Assembly: GCA_020348625.1 (NCBI GenBank)
Contig: CP070752.1
Location: 1,965,724 to 1,980,882, forward strand
Length of the DNA stretch: 15,159 nt
Direction: 5' to 3'
From: Deltaproteobacteria bacterium
GTDB taxonomy: Bacteria > Desulfobacterota > DSM-4660 > Desulfatiglandales > B25-G16
A model generated the notes under the pieces. The model made no database searches and was not told where the DNA came from. It saw only the letters and a list, made by a program, of their open reading frames with translations. The position numbers were made by a program, and so were the translations under genes. Every line of letters starts with the position of its first letter. The stretch's first letter is position 1. Shown here piece after piece: positions 7,294 through 14,971 of this stretch.

Positions 7294-8247
7294 GTGGACA
7301 CCATGGCATCTGTTGAGATCGGGAGCAACTCCATCAGGATGTTGATCGCCGAACAAGGTGCAGCGGGTACCCCTCTTATCCCGATCCTCCGAAAACGCGC
7401 CATTACGAGACTGGGCGAGGATTTCAACAAGAACCGAAGCGCAACGCTTAAGCCTGACCCCATGGCCAGGAGCATTGCCACTCTCAAGGAGTTTCTTGAA
7501 ATAGCAAATCGGTTTGGTGTTGCCTCTCCCATTGCGGTAGCCACCGGGGTGGTCAGAGAGGCAGCCAATCGAGATGCCTTTATTGCCTTAATGGCCGAAC
7601 AACTGGGGTGCGAGATTGACATTATCACGGGGCAAGAAGAAGCAAGATTGACCGAGATAGGGGTTCTCTCCTCATTCAGGCCAAAACCTCAATCGGCTGG
7701 TATCTTCGATCTCGGCGGGGGAAGTACGGAATTCATCTTGAAGAATGAAGGGAAAACGACATATGTCTCGGTCCCGCTTGGTGTGGTCACATCGATGGAA
7801 ACCTATTTAGCGAGTGATCCTCCAAAAGACCATGAGATAAGCCGGTTGAGCGAGCATATCCAAGATATATGTGATAGGAAACTTGCCACACTCAGGGAAT
7901 TAAAAAGCGAAGCATGCGTTTTGTTGGGTACCGGTGGAACAGCGGTAACGCTCGGCGCCATAATACACGGTGTATCTGGTAACAATTTCAGCGAAGAAAC
8001 CTTGCACGGGCTAAGCATTGGAAAGAACGCTGCTGAAGACCTGTTTGAAAATCTGAAAGACCTGCCCGCAACTGAAAGACTAAGCACCGTTGGTCTTGAA
8101 CCTGGTAGAGAGGATATCATTCTACCAGGTACCCTCATGATTGTGAAATTCATGGATTATTTTGGAAAAGATGAGATAATTGTTAGTTACAGCGATCTAT
8201 TAGAGGGGGTCTTGATACAGCATATGGAAGGAGCAAGAGATGGATAA
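7294..8247 (+). CDS. Ppx/GppA-family phosphatase, short form
   Basis: Exopolyphosphatase/guanosine pentaphosphate phosphatase family, 317 residues: the ASKHA-fold catalytic core only. The E. coli enzymes are near 500 residues because they carry an extra C-terminal region. Motifs: [14 protein letters not shown] (7-20, phosphate loop 1), [14 protein letters not shown] (83-96), GQEEARL (113-119, containing the catalytic-position Glu), [11 protein letters not shown] (137-147, phosphate loop 2) and [13 protein letters not shown] further on. The usual first-loop Asp (D-x-G-S) is Glu here (Glu8). The GTG start at 7294 has GGAG about 10 nt upstream; an ATG three codons in is the alternative. It overlaps guaB by 8 nt. 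Whether it degrades polyphosphate, pppGpp or both cannot be read from the sequence. Confidence 0.88.
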   Translation: MDTMASVEIGSNSIRMLIAEQGAAGTPLIPILRKRAITRLGEDFNKNRSATLKPDPMARSIATLKEFLEIANRFGVASPIAVATGVVREAANRDAFIALMAEQLGCEIDIITGQEEARLTEIGVLSSFRPKPQSAGIFDLGGGSTEFILKNEGKTTYVSVPLGVVTSMETYLASDPPKDHEISRLSEHIQDICDRKLATLRELKSEACVLLGTGGTAVTLGAIIHGVSGNNFSEETLHGLSIGKNAAEDLFENLKDLPATERLSTVGLEPGREDIILPGTLMIVKFMDYFGKDEIIVSYSDLLEGVLIQHMEGARDG

Positions 8248-9703
8248 CCGAGCACTAAAAGAAGCGCTTACCTTTAACGATATCCTTTTGGTCCCAGGGG
8301 AGTCGGCCGTATTGCCCAAGGATGTGGATATAAGGACGAGGCTCTCTCGAAACATCGAGCTCACTATACCAATCGTGAGTTCGGCAATGGATACGGTTAC
8401 CGAATCTGAAGCGGCAATAGCCCTGGCCAGACAGGGTGGATTGGGATTCATACATAAGAATTTGACTCCCGAGAGGCAGGCCCTGGAGATAGAGAAGGTC
8501 AAGAAATCAGAGAGCGGGATGATTCTCGATCCTATCACCATTGATCCGGATCAGAAGATCCTCGAAATTCTCAATATCATGGAAAAATACCGGATTTCAG
8601 GGGTACCGGTTGTTAAATCCGGCAACCTAGTGGGTATCATAACCAACAGGGACTTACGCTTTGAAACGGATCTCGAAAAGAAGGTGGGAGATGTAATGAC
8701 TAAAGAGAATCTGGCCACCGTTCCCGTTGGGACCACTCTGGAGGAATCCAAGGCCCTTCTCCACGAGCGAAGGATAGAGAAACTCCTGGTTGTTGATGAC
8801 GCCGGAAAACTCAAGGGGCTCATAACCATTAAGGACATAGAAAAGATCAAGAAATACCCTGACGCGTGCAAGGACCAACACGGCAGGCTGCGAGTTGGCG
8901 CAGCAGTTGGGGTTGGACCGGATAGAGAGGAGAGGGTTGCACGGCTTGTAGCCGCAAACGTAGATGTAATCGTTATCGATGCTGCTCACGGGCATTCGAA
9001 AGGGGTCTTAGAGGCAACAAGGAAAATCAGAAGGGATTTTCCGGATGTCGAGCTGGTGGTAGGCAATGTGGCCACAGCCGAAGGCACGAGGGCTCTCATT
9101 GCAGCCGGTGCGGACGCGGTGAAGGTCGGAATAGGCCCGGGCTCAATATGCACCACAAGAATAATTGCCGGCGTGGGTGTGCCGCAAATGACCGCTATCA
9201 TGGAGTGTGCTCAAGAGGCATTGAAGGCGGGCATTCCGATCATCGCAGACGGTGGAATACGATATTCGGGCGACATTACCAAGGCCTTGGCCGGAGGTGC
9301 GTCTTCAATAATGATTGGCTCTCTGCTGGCAGGCACAGAGGAAAGCCCTGGAGAGACAGTCCTTTTCCAGGGAAGGAGGTATAAGGTTTACCGAGGCATG
9401 GGCTCTATAGAAGCCATGAAGGAGGGAAGCAAGGATCGTTACTTTCAGGAAGGAATGGAGGGAGATTCGAAACTGGTGCCAGAGGGTATAGTAGGAAGAG
9501 TTCCTTACCGAGGCCCCATAGCAGACACCATATACCAGCTCATCGGGGGCCTCAGGGCTGGCATGGGGTATGTGGGAGCAGCCTCGATCAAGGAACTTCA
9601 GGCCAAGGCCACCTTTTTGAGGATCACCGCGGCCGGCCTCAGGGAGGGACATGTGCATGATGTGATTATTACAAAAGAGGCCCCTAACTACCAGGTCGAA
9701 TAA
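8240..9703 (+). CDS. guaB: Inosine-5'-monophosphate dehydrogenase
   Basis: Catalyses NAD-dependent oxidation of IMP to XMP, the committed step of GTP synthesis, in the cytosol. It is 487 residues, the normal bacterial length. The barrel starts with [11 protein letters not shown] and SSAMDTVTE. Two CBS domains fill about 93-205 ([34 protein letters not shown]). The catalytic loop [10 protein letters not shown] has Cys304. [12 protein letters not shown] binds the phosphate, YRGMGS lies at 384-389, and the flap with the Arg-Tyr pair is RYFQEG (400-405). Nothing is missing. The ATG overlaps the end of the phosphatase gene by 8 nt, with GAAGGAG inside that gene as its ribosome-binding site, so translational coupling is likely. 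It is the last gene of the five-gene cluster; a 156-nt gap follows. Confidence 0.98.
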   Translation: MDNRALKEALTFNDILLVPGESAVLPKDVDIRTRLSRNIELTIPIVSSAMDTVTESEAAIALARQGGLGFIHKNLTPERQALEIEKVKKSESGMILDPITIDPDQKILEILNIMEKYRISGVPVVKSGNLVGIITNRDLRFETDLEKKVGDVMTKENLATVPVGTTLEESKALLHERRIEKLLVVDDAGKLKGLITIKDIEKIKKYPDACKDQHGRLRVGAAVGVGPDREERVARLVAANVDVIVIDAAHGHSKGVLEATRKIRRDFPDVELVVGNVATAEGTRALIAAGADAVKVGIGPGSICTTRIIAGVGVPQMTAIMECAQEALKAGIPIIADGGIRYSGDITKALAGGASSIMIGSLLAGTEESPGETVLFQGRRYKVYRGMGSIEAMKEGSKDRYFQEGMEGDSKLVPEGIVGRVPYRGPIADTIYQLIGGLRAGMGYVGAASIKELQAKATFLRITAAGLREGHVHDVIITKEAPNYQVE

Positions 9704-9790
9704 CTGGCGCTTCCCCCTGGTGCAGACCCCGGCAAACACAGAGCAGCACCTTGCCCAGAAAAGAGGAATTCCAGTGCAGAGCTTGGCCAT

Positions 9791-9821
9791 CTGTGACTGC
9801 CTGAAAAGTTTTGCGTCACAG
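9791..9821. repeat. 7-bp inverted repeat in the gap after guaB
   Basis: CTGTGAC (9791-9797) and GTCACAG (9815-9821) form a perfect 7-bp stem with a 17-nt loop. It is in the 156-nt gap between guaB and the UPF0280 gene, about 90 nt past the guaB stop. There is no T-run after it, so it is not an intrinsic terminator. It could be an operator or an RNA hairpin in the leader of the next gene. Confidence 0.35.
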
Positions 9822-9859
9822 TTACGGAAACCAGGCAAAAGGTTTAGTCAATACGACCC

Positions 9860-10618
9860 GTGCAACAGACCACACAAACCCGATCAGGAAGCAAGGATCA
9901 CCCATACAGAAAAAGGGCGCATCCAAAGGGCTTGATCTCCCGTAGGGTTCTGATCAAGGAAACCGATCTGCTGGTTAGCGCCGCCACTGATCTGAGCGAA
10001 CAGGCTAAGGATAGGGTACACCACTATCGGAGACACCTTGAGGACTACATAAAGAAAAGGCCGGAGTTTCTGTCAACCCTTCTCCCCTACCCCGAGGATC
10101 CCTTTGCTCCGCCTATCGTAAGAGATATGATCCGGGCTACACGCAGATTTGCCGTAGGGCCTATGGCAGCTGTGGCAGGAGCCATAGCCCACTTTGTGGG
10201 CACTGATCTCTTGGGATATTCAGAGGAGGTCCTTGTCGAAAATGGCGGTGATATCTTCGTTAAAACCAAAAGGCCCGCCACGGTTTCGATCTTCGCAGGA
10301 AGCTCCCCTCTGACCAATCGGCTCGGCCTCGTTTTGCAACCCGAGCGGATGCCGCTGGGCGTTTGCACCTCCTCAGGCACTATCGGGCATTCCCTCAGTC
10401 TCGGCATTGCCGATGCAGTCTGTGTTGTCGCCTCTTCGGCATCCATTGCCGACGCGGCAGCCACCGCCCTCGGAAACAAGGTAACCAGCAAATCCAAGCT
10501 TGCGAGTGAAATAGAATCATTCAAGGGATACGAAGATATTAGAGGCGCCGTGGTTATAATGGGCGAAACAGTGGCAAGCTGGGGGGAAATAGAGCTCATG
10601 CAGACCAACGCCTCGTGA
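9860..10618 (+). CDS. UPF0280 family protein (ApbE-like)
   Basis: Conserved protein of 252 residues related in fold to ApbE flavin transferases; its role is not established. Family signatures are all present in order: VLIKETDLLV (30-39), PPIVRDM (84-90), VGPMAAVAGA (99-108), VENGGDIF (126-133), FAGSSPL (145-151), VCTSSGTIGHSLS (168-180), ADAVCVV and ADAAATALGN (198-207). The YRKR at 16-19 aligns with the family's usual YR near the N-terminus, which supports the GTG at 9860, the first usable start after an in-frame stop at 9845. Its ribosome-binding site is poor. A TTG at 9932 would cut off the YR segment. The UPF0280 family is known mainly from anaerobes and methanogenic archaea. The next gene is 87 nt away. 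Confidence 0.85.
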   Translation: MQQTTQTRSGSKDHPYRKRAHPKGLISRRVLIKETDLLVSAATDLSEQAKDRVHHYRRHLEDYIKKRPEFLSTLLPYPEDPFAPPIVRDMIRATRRFAVGPMAAVAGAIAHFVGTDLLGYSEEVLVENGGDIFVKTKRPATVSIFAGSSPLTNRLGLVLQPERMPLGVCTSSGTIGHSLSLGIADAVCVVASSASIADAAATALGNKVTSKSKLASEIESFKGYEDIRGAVVIMGETVASWGEIELMQTNAS

Positions 10619-10655
10619 GGGTATGCTTAGAAAGGGGAGAGGCCTGTCCGTGCTC

Positions 10656-10673
10656 GTTCTTCAAAATCAGAAC
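10656..10673 (+). repeat. Small hairpin before the HD-domain gene
   Basis: GTTCT (10656-10660) and AGAAC (10669-10673) pair around an 8-nt loop in the 87-nt gap after the UPF0280 gene. It is only 5 bp and has no T-tract. It ends about 18 nt before the Shine-Dalgarno of the HD gene, so it might influence translation, but it could be chance. Confidence 0.2.
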
Positions 10674-10705
10674 ACCTGATCTTTGACGCAGAGGAGGCAA
10701 ATTTC

Positions 10706-11296
10706 ATGAGAGAGAGCGTAAATTTTCTTTTTGAGATCGGTATGCTTAAGAGAATTCCCAGGTCTGGTTACCAATTTTTAGGCACCGGCGGAGAATCCGT
10801 AGCTGAGCACTCCTTTCGGGTCGCTGTCATCGCATACGTGCTTGCGAAAAACGAACCTAAAGCCGATATACAGAAAGTGGTTCTCATGAGCTTATTTCAC
10901 GACTTTCATGAGGCCAGAACCGGCGATCACAATTACGTGAACAAGAAATACGTTGCCGTTAACGAAGACGGTGCAATCAACGATCTGGCCAAGGAACTTC
11001 CCTTTGGCCAGGAGATCGTTTCCCTGATTAATGAATTCAATTCACGGGAAACTATCGAAGCTAAACTGACTCAGGATGCCGACCAAATCGACTTTATCTT
11101 GGAGTTAAAGAGACAGAAGGATCTGGGCAACCAATCGGCGGATGAGTGGTTGCGCTACTCCGTCAAGCGCCTTGTCACTGATTTCGCCAAGAGATTGGCT
11201 GATGAAATCACGTCTACCGATAGCAGCGATTGGTGGTTTGAAAAAAATGAGGAGCTTTGGGTCAACGGGCCGGAGAGGAGCAGTGAACATAACTGA
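10706..11296 (+). CDS. HD-domain phosphohydrolase, YfbR/HDDC2-like 5'-nucleotidase
   Basis: Metal-dependent phosphohydrolase of 196 residues, cytosolic. HD-superfamily residues are in order: His35 in AEHSFRVAV, His65-Asp66 in LFHDFHEARTGD, and Asp124 or Asp126 in LTQDADQIDF. Glu69 and Asp74 lie in the same helix as in YfbR-type enzymes. The N-terminal NFLFEIGMLKRIPRSGY, with Arg18 before the first His, is also typical of the YfbR/HDDC2 group, which removes phosphate from (deoxy)nucleoside 5'-monophosphates. Activity on dNMPs is therefore a family-based guess. The ATG is preceded by GAGGAGG (10691-10697), a strong site. Its 3' end overlaps the TonB-like gene by 14 nt, so the pair is likely co-translated. 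Confidence 0.86.
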   Translation: MRESVNFLFEIGMLKRIPRSGYQFLGTGGESVAEHSFRVAVIAYVLAKNEPKADIQKVVLMSLFHDFHEARTGDHNYVNKKYVAVNEDGAINDLAKELPFGQEIVSLINEFNSRETIEAKLTQDADQIDFILELKRQKDLGNQSADEWLRYSVKRLVTDFAKRLADEITSTDSSDWWFEKNEELWVNGPERSSEHN

Positions 11297-11864
11297 TTAC
11301 CTCATGGATTTAGAGGGTAGGCGTATTTTCGTCTTAGCCTTTTCCCTCTCGATGGTCATACACATCATCGCAATTCTCGTTCTACAGGGAATTTTCCCCA
11401 GTCCATGGTTCAGGAGTCCTCGCCGAACATACACGGTCGATTTGATACGTCCCCCTGTAGAAGAGATCCTGAAGAACGAAAGGGAGGAGTTTCCCCCTGT
11501 GAGACAAATCCACATTGAACCGCCCCTTGAACCCAAGGAAGCAACTATCTCCCTAGATACGAAAGATACCGTTTATGCTCCCTACACCACAGTAATTAAG
11601 GAAAGAATACGTTCTCACTGGGCCTATCCGCTATATGCCCAAGAGAACCTGATCCAAGGAACCCTGCTGATACTCTTTAGGCTCGACAGCAGGGGCAACC
11701 TCGTAGATCTGCGCGTGGTGCGCTCCTCTGAATACGAAATCCTGGATAAATACGCCCTTAAAGCCATACGATCGGCACATCCTTTTCCACCATTTCCTGA
11801 AAGTATTCAGGTTGATTTTCTGAACATCAATGCATCCTTTGCTTACCAGCTTCAATTCGAATGA
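11283..11864 (+). CDS. TonB-family protein (energy-transducer C-terminal domain)
   Basis: Periplasm-spanning protein of 193 residues. The frame is open back to 11142 inside the HD gene, but the real start is the GTG at 11283, with CGGAGAGGAG just upstream. It gives a classic TonB layout: a short cytoplasmic lead, a single membrane helix (about 16-37, FVLAFSLSMVIHIIAILVL with the His that TonB helices usually carry), then a proline- and glutamate-rich stretch (PPVEEILKN, PPLEPKEA). The C-terminal domain reads YTTVIKERIRSHWAYPLYAQ, LLILFRLDSRGNLVDLRVV and AIRSAHPFPPFPE. This looks like a complete TonB C-terminal fold. No exbB, exbD or TonB-dependent receptor lies in the window. It may instead be a TonB-like structural protein of the envelope. 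A hairpin follows the stop. Confidence 0.87.
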   Translation: MNITDYLMDLEGRRIFVLAFSLSMVIHIIAILVLQGIFPSPWFRSPRRTYTVDLIRPPVEEILKNEREEFPPVRQIHIEPPLEPKEATISLDTKDTVYAPYTTVIKERIRSHWAYPLYAQENLIQGTLLILFRLDSRGNLVDLRVVRSSEYEILDKYALKAIRSAHPFPPFPESIQVDFLNINASFAYQLQFE

Positions 11865-11880
11865 AAACGGCCATCCGTTT
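11865..11880 (+). terminator. Possible weak terminator after the TonB-like gene
   Basis: AAACGG (11865-11870) and CCGTTT (11875-11880) make a perfect 6-bp stem with a CCAT loop, one base after the TGA. The T-run is only three bases and is part of the stem. It may stop or pause transcription before the phosphatase gene that starts 54 nt later. Confidence 0.35.
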
Positions 11881-11933
11881 CCACCTCGAAGCTACCTGTG
11901 CCAGCGCATATGATGTGAAAGACCGAGTGGTTT

Positions 11934-12749
11934 ATGGATAAACTGGATCATGCGAAGAAATTGCATAAAGAGACGCGCGCAACCATGCTGACCGCTGAAG
12001 TGGAAAAGGGATTACTGAGGAAATATGATAAAGCGAAAAGGCGTCTCTTGTTATTGGATTATGACGGCACCCTTGTGCCATTCTTCGGAAAACCAGAGGA
12101 AGCGCGGCCTGGAGATGATCTTTTCCAGTTACTAAAGTCCCTTGCTGTGAATCCTAAGAATGAAGTTGTCATTCTCAGTGGTCGGGATAAGGATACCCTC
12201 GATCAATGGTTTCAGCATCTAGGCCTGAGCCTTGTTGCCGAACATGGTGTATGGCTCAAACAAAGGCAATGGGTGATGATAGAACCCCTTGCAAATGAAT
12301 GGAAGAAGGAGATCCGACCCATACTGGAGGCCTATAGGGAGCAAACCCCCGGCTCCTTTATTGAGGAAAAGGAATTCTCCCTGGTCTGGCATTACAGGAT
12401 TACCGACTCTGAGCTCGGCACCATGAGGGTACTGGAGCTGATTGATGAGCTTTCCAACCTGACCGCCAATCTCAATCTTCAGATTTTGGAAGGCATCAAG
12501 GTTGTGGAGGTGAAGAACAGCGCCATAAACAAGGGGCGAGCGGCATCGCGATTGATTGAACAAAGACAACACGATTTCATTTTGGCAATAGGCGATGACA
12601 GGACCGATGAAGATACCTTTAATGTTCTCCCGGAATATGCTTATTCTTTCAAGGTAGGTTTGAGCTCCTCTCTGGCGAGGTTCCATTTAGAGACTCAAGA
12701 AGATGTCCTATTGCTCTTGAAAAAGTTGGTATCACCGAGGGCCAAGTGA
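11934..12749 (+). CDS. otsB: Trehalose-6-phosphate phosphatase-like HAD hydrolase
   Basis: HAD-superfamily phosphatase of the OtsB group, 271 residues, cytosolic; the family removes phosphate from trehalose 6-phosphate. Motif I is LLLLDYDGTLVPF (38-50), with the nucleophile Asp42 and the acid/base Asp44. Motif II is ILSGRD (80-85). The OtsB-specific VAEHGVW lies at 101-107 in the cap region, and NKGRA contains Lys200. Motif IV is AIGDDRTDEDTF (218-229), the typical OtsB form. The cap strands between about 110 and 190 are present. It is the last plus-strand gene before a convergent 48-nt gap with the glycosyltransferase gene. Its substrate need not be trehalose 6-phosphate: mannosyl- and glucosylglycerate phosphatases look similar, but the GDDRTDE and EHG pattern favours OtsB. 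No OtsA is present in the window. Confidence 0.9.
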   Translation: MDKLDHAKKLHKETRATMLTAEVEKGLLRKYDKAKRRLLLLDYDGTLVPFFGKPEEARPGDDLFQLLKSLAVNPKNEVVILSGRDKDTLDQWFQHLGLSLVAEHGVWLKQRQWVMIEPLANEWKKEIRPILEAYREQTPGSFIEEKEFSLVWHYRITDSELGTMRVLELIDELSNLTANLNLQILEGIKVVEVKNSAINKGRAASRLIEQRQHDFILAIGDDRTDEDTFNVLPEYAYSFKVGLSSSLARFHLETQEDVLLLLKKLVSPRAK

Positions 12750-12797
12750 AACTGCTCCTCCTAGCCAAGACCGTTGCATATTCCTTCACAGGAGTCG

Positions 12798-14030
12798 TCA
12801 ATTCAGGAAGATCTGCTGCTCCAGAGGTCGATCGAGGGCAAGAAGCAAGAGGAGGTATCGCTTCAGGTTCTTTGTAATAAGGAATTCATTCTTAACGCGC
12901 TCATACCCGTTATTACCTAATATCGTGGCAAAATCGGGCTGAGTCAACAGTGTGCGAATTCCAAGGCTGGCCCCCTCTACCGAATGGACCAAAAGCCCGG
13001 TATACCCATCCATTATCTGTGCCGGTATTCCGCCCACAGCGCCACCTATCACCGGCCGTTTTTTCCAAAGTGCCTCAGAAACCGTTAGCGCAAATCCTTC
13101 CCGCAAGGATTTTTGCAGGACAATATCAGAGGCTCGTTGTAAGGCATTGATCTCAGTTGCAATAGAGCGAGTCAAGAAAATGACATGAATATCCGGATCA
13201 TTCCCTGCCTCCACTTTGACACGCTCCAGAATAGCTTCCGCTTCAGGATCATCTTCCGCTTTGTCGCCCACCATAACAAGGCGGCAGTCGACATATTTTC
13301 GTGCCATCTTGAAGGCCTGAACAACGCCCACCGGATCTTTCCACGGGTCATAGCGGGAGATCTGGGTCACAATAGGTTTGTCTCTGGGCACCCCGTACTT
13401 TGTCAAAACTTTGTCAATATAAGAGGGGTTTAATTCCTTGTTTTTGTCGTCCAAAGGATCGATGGCCGGATAAAACCGATACTGGGGAATAGATAACTCC
13501 GGAGAAAAGATGGCCGATGAAAATATGGCCGAATCGTACTTCTCTACATATGGCTTAAGAAATTCCCAGATCTGTTTGCTGGGATGAGACATATCGATAT
13601 GACATCTCCACACCCACCTATTCTTTCTTTTCTGATTCCAATTGATTAAGGCAGCGGGCTGGGGATCATGGATGACGATGAGGTCTTGGTCAAAACTCAT
13701 CTCGCGGTTATTCTCTTCATTACATGCAAGATAGGCCCCAAGCGTATCCTCATCGAAATGCTCTTCCTTACCCTGGAGTGCGTTGTGAAATGCCTTGGTG
13801 ATTTCAAAGAACCGCTCGTCGCCCTTAATGACCTCCCACTGAACCTGGATACCGAGCTCATTCAGCAGTGGCACAATACGTCGAAGCATCTCCGCTACCC
13901 CGCCGCCAACTGCTGTCGAGTTCACCATCTTGATTGACCGATTTCCCACGTGCGAGGCCAGGATGGTGAGCTCCTCAATGATGGCCGGCCCAACAACCTC
14001 CTTATAGTCCAAAAGGGTTGGTGCAACCAT
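12798..14030 (-). CDS. TreT-like GT4 glycosyltransferase (trehalose synthase type)
   Basis: GT-B-fold glycosyltransferase of family GT4, 410 residues, near the length of archaeal TreT, which joins NDP-glucose to glucose to make trehalose in one step. The N-terminal domain has NSTAVGGGVAEML (37-49), LIVIHDPQP (117-125) and WRCHIDMSHP (141-150), all conserved in TreT. The C-terminal domain has SRYDPWKDP (225-233) and the donor site SLREGFALTVSEALWK (308-323) with the E-x7-E glutamates Glu311 and Glu319, then GGIPAQI. Strong ribosome site GAGGAGG is 5 nt before the ATG. It lies 15 nt downstream of the duplicated-domain gene, so the two share an operon, and it converges on otsB. The acceptor could be a sugar phosphate rather than glucose, given the phosphatase next door. 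Confidence 0.87.
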   Translation of the reverse strand: MVAPTLLDYKEVVGPAIIEELTILASHVGNRSIKMVNSTAVGGGVAEMLRRIVPLLNELGIQVQWEVIKGDERFFEITKAFHNALQGKEEHFDEDTLGAYLACNEENNREMSFDQDLIVIHDPQPAALINWNQKRKNRWVWRCHIDMSHPSKQIWEFLKPYVEKYDSAIFSSAIFSPELSIPQYRFYPAIDPLDDKNKELNPSYIDKVLTKYGVPRDKPIVTQISRYDPWKDPVGVVQAFKMARKYVDCRLVMVGDKAEDDPEAEAILERVKVEAGNDPDIHVIFLTRSIATEINALQRASDIVLQKSLREGFALTVSEALWKKRPVIGGAVGGIPAQIMDGYTGLLVHSVEGASLGIRTLLTQPDFATILGNNGYERVKNEFLITKNLKRYLLLLLALDRPLEQQIFLN

Positions 14031-14045
14031 TTCTCCTCCTCACGG

Positions 14046-14747
14046 TCATCTGCGCTCCTCGAGACCATCTGGCCTTTGTCTTGGCTCAGCTAAGCTGGGG
14101 GCTCTTTGCAAATGGTCATCGATCAACTGAATTATTCGTGATCGAAGCCCCTCTAATGTAAATACGTTTATGTCTATTCTCCGTATCGCTTGAGCCAAGC
14201 TAGGGATGCGAAGGCTCTCTTGTATCCACGTTGAAAAGTCGTCGGCCTGAAGCTGTGTAGTGAGCCTCGATTCAATAAAATGAAAATAGAGCGAATAGAT
14301 GCTGATGTGTGAAAGCACTTCACGAAAGCTCTCGAGGTCATAGGCGAAGTCGTCCGTTAGGTAAACAATCCTGACCACGTCATAGAGATAGAAGGGCTCA
14401 TCAGCGGTTTTTTGAAAGGCTCCAGGCTTCTGCTCCTTGTAGCTCTCTATGATTTCAACAAGACGCTTTCTCAAGCTCTTGATGGTGCTATGTTCGGACA
14501 AATCCACCGCCATGAGCTTTTCAGCCAAAGCCCTCTCATTAAGAGCCCTGGAAACCCAGATGGCAAAATCACTATTAAACGGCACCTGAACCTCTCGCAT
14601 CTTTAAGAAGGCAGAAAATGTATGATAGAAGATGGAGGAATCGGGACAGGCTTTCATCAGCGTGAGGAGCTCGACCAGGGTGTAAGCCTTTTTCCCGGTG
14701 AGTTTTTCAAGAGAAGCACTGGACAGGAACTGAAATACATCCCCCAC
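14046..14747 (-). CDS. Protein of unknown function with two copies of one helical domain (DUF5752-like)
   Basis: Predicted soluble protein of 233 residues with no signal peptide. It contains two repeats of about 95-100 residues. Repeat 1 spans about 4-105 and repeat 2 about 119-213. Matching landmarks are SSIFYHTFSAFLK and YSLYFHFIESRL, NSDFAIWVSRAL and ADDFSTWIQESL, LAEKLMAVDL and LAQAIRRIDI, and SLRKRLVEIIESY and GLRSRIIQLIDDH. The shared pattern is His on a helix, then Asp-Phe-x-x-Trp, then Leu-Arg-x-Arg. The tail is proline- and charge-rich. From memory the pattern resembles DUF5752, which I cannot verify here. The GTG start at 14747 has GAGGGAT upstream. It is the first gene of the operon with the TreT-like enzyme, so a role in the same sugar pathway or its regulation is inferred. 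Confidence 0.72.
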   Translation of the reverse strand: MGDVFQFLSSASLEKLTGKKAYTLVELLTLMKACPDSSIFYHTFSAFLKMREVQVPFNSDFAIWVSRALNERALAEKLMAVDLSEHSTIKSLRKRLVEIIESYKEQKPGAFQKTADEPFYLYDVVRIVYLTDDFAYDLESFREVLSHISIYSLYFHFIESRLTTQLQADDFSTWIQESLRIPSLAQAIRRIDINVFTLEGLRSRIIQLIDDHLQRAPSLAEPRQRPDGLEERR

Positions 14748-14850
14748 GGATATCCCTCGCAGCTATGACTTCCACAGATTTCTCAAAGGGGCAGAAACTG
14801 TTTCGCAATTCATTGTTGCAGTCCGCGTTGATACAGCGCACAAACATAAC

Positions 14851-14878
14851 ACTATCAAACTTTAGGGGGCTAGGTCAA
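14851..14878 (-). promoter_or_regulatory. Candidate promoter for the duplicated-domain/TreT-like operon
   Basis: On the minus strand TTGACC (14878-14873) is followed by 16 nt and GATAGT (14856-14851), five and four matches to the sigma-70 consensus. Transcription would start near 14844, about 100 nt before the GTG at 14747. It is moderate at best. Confidence 0.33.
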
Positions 14879-14943
14879 ACAAGGTTTACTGCGCTAGACC
14901 CACAGCGAACAGGTTCGATCAACCCAAAAATGCAGGCAAGTCC

Positions 14944-14971
14944 TTGACAATTCGAAAAGCATGGTTATTTT
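14944..14971 (+). promoter_or_regulatory. Candidate groES promoter
   Basis: TTGACA (14944-14949), a 16-nt spacer and TATTTT (14966-14971) resemble a sigma-70 promoter with a perfect -35 and a four-of-six -10. The resulting leader would be about 135 nt, long for a chaperonin operon, and would contain the palindrome at 15016-15031. Confidence 0.45.

Noticed and set aside
9720..9935. 71-codon open frame in the gap between guaB and the UPF0280 gene
   Set aside because: It runs into the UPF0280 gene in another frame, has no ribosome-binding site, and its product has low-complexity polar composition with no recognisable domain.
11142..11282. N-terminal extension of the TonB-like gene inside the HD-domain gene
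   Set aside because: The extension is only an out-of-frame reading of the HD gene. The GTG at 11283 has a strong ribosome-binding site and gives a standard TonB N-terminus.
12750..12797. Bidirectional terminator between the convergent otsB and TreT-like genes
   Set aside because: Only a loose CTCCT/AGGAG pairing with a loop of more than 30 nt is visible, with no T-tract on either strand.
13668..13937. 89-codon frame opposite the TreT-like gene
   Set aside because: It is the reverse-strand shadow of conserved glycosyltransferase sequence.
14909..14925. tRNA T-arm-like sequence around GGTTCGATC
   Set aside because: The arms do not form a proper 5-bp T-stem and no anticodon arm, D-arm or acceptor stem can be built around it.
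14765..14947. 60-codon open frame upstream of groES
   Set aside because: It lies in an AT-rich divergent promoter region, has no ribosome-binding site and overlaps both candidate promoters.
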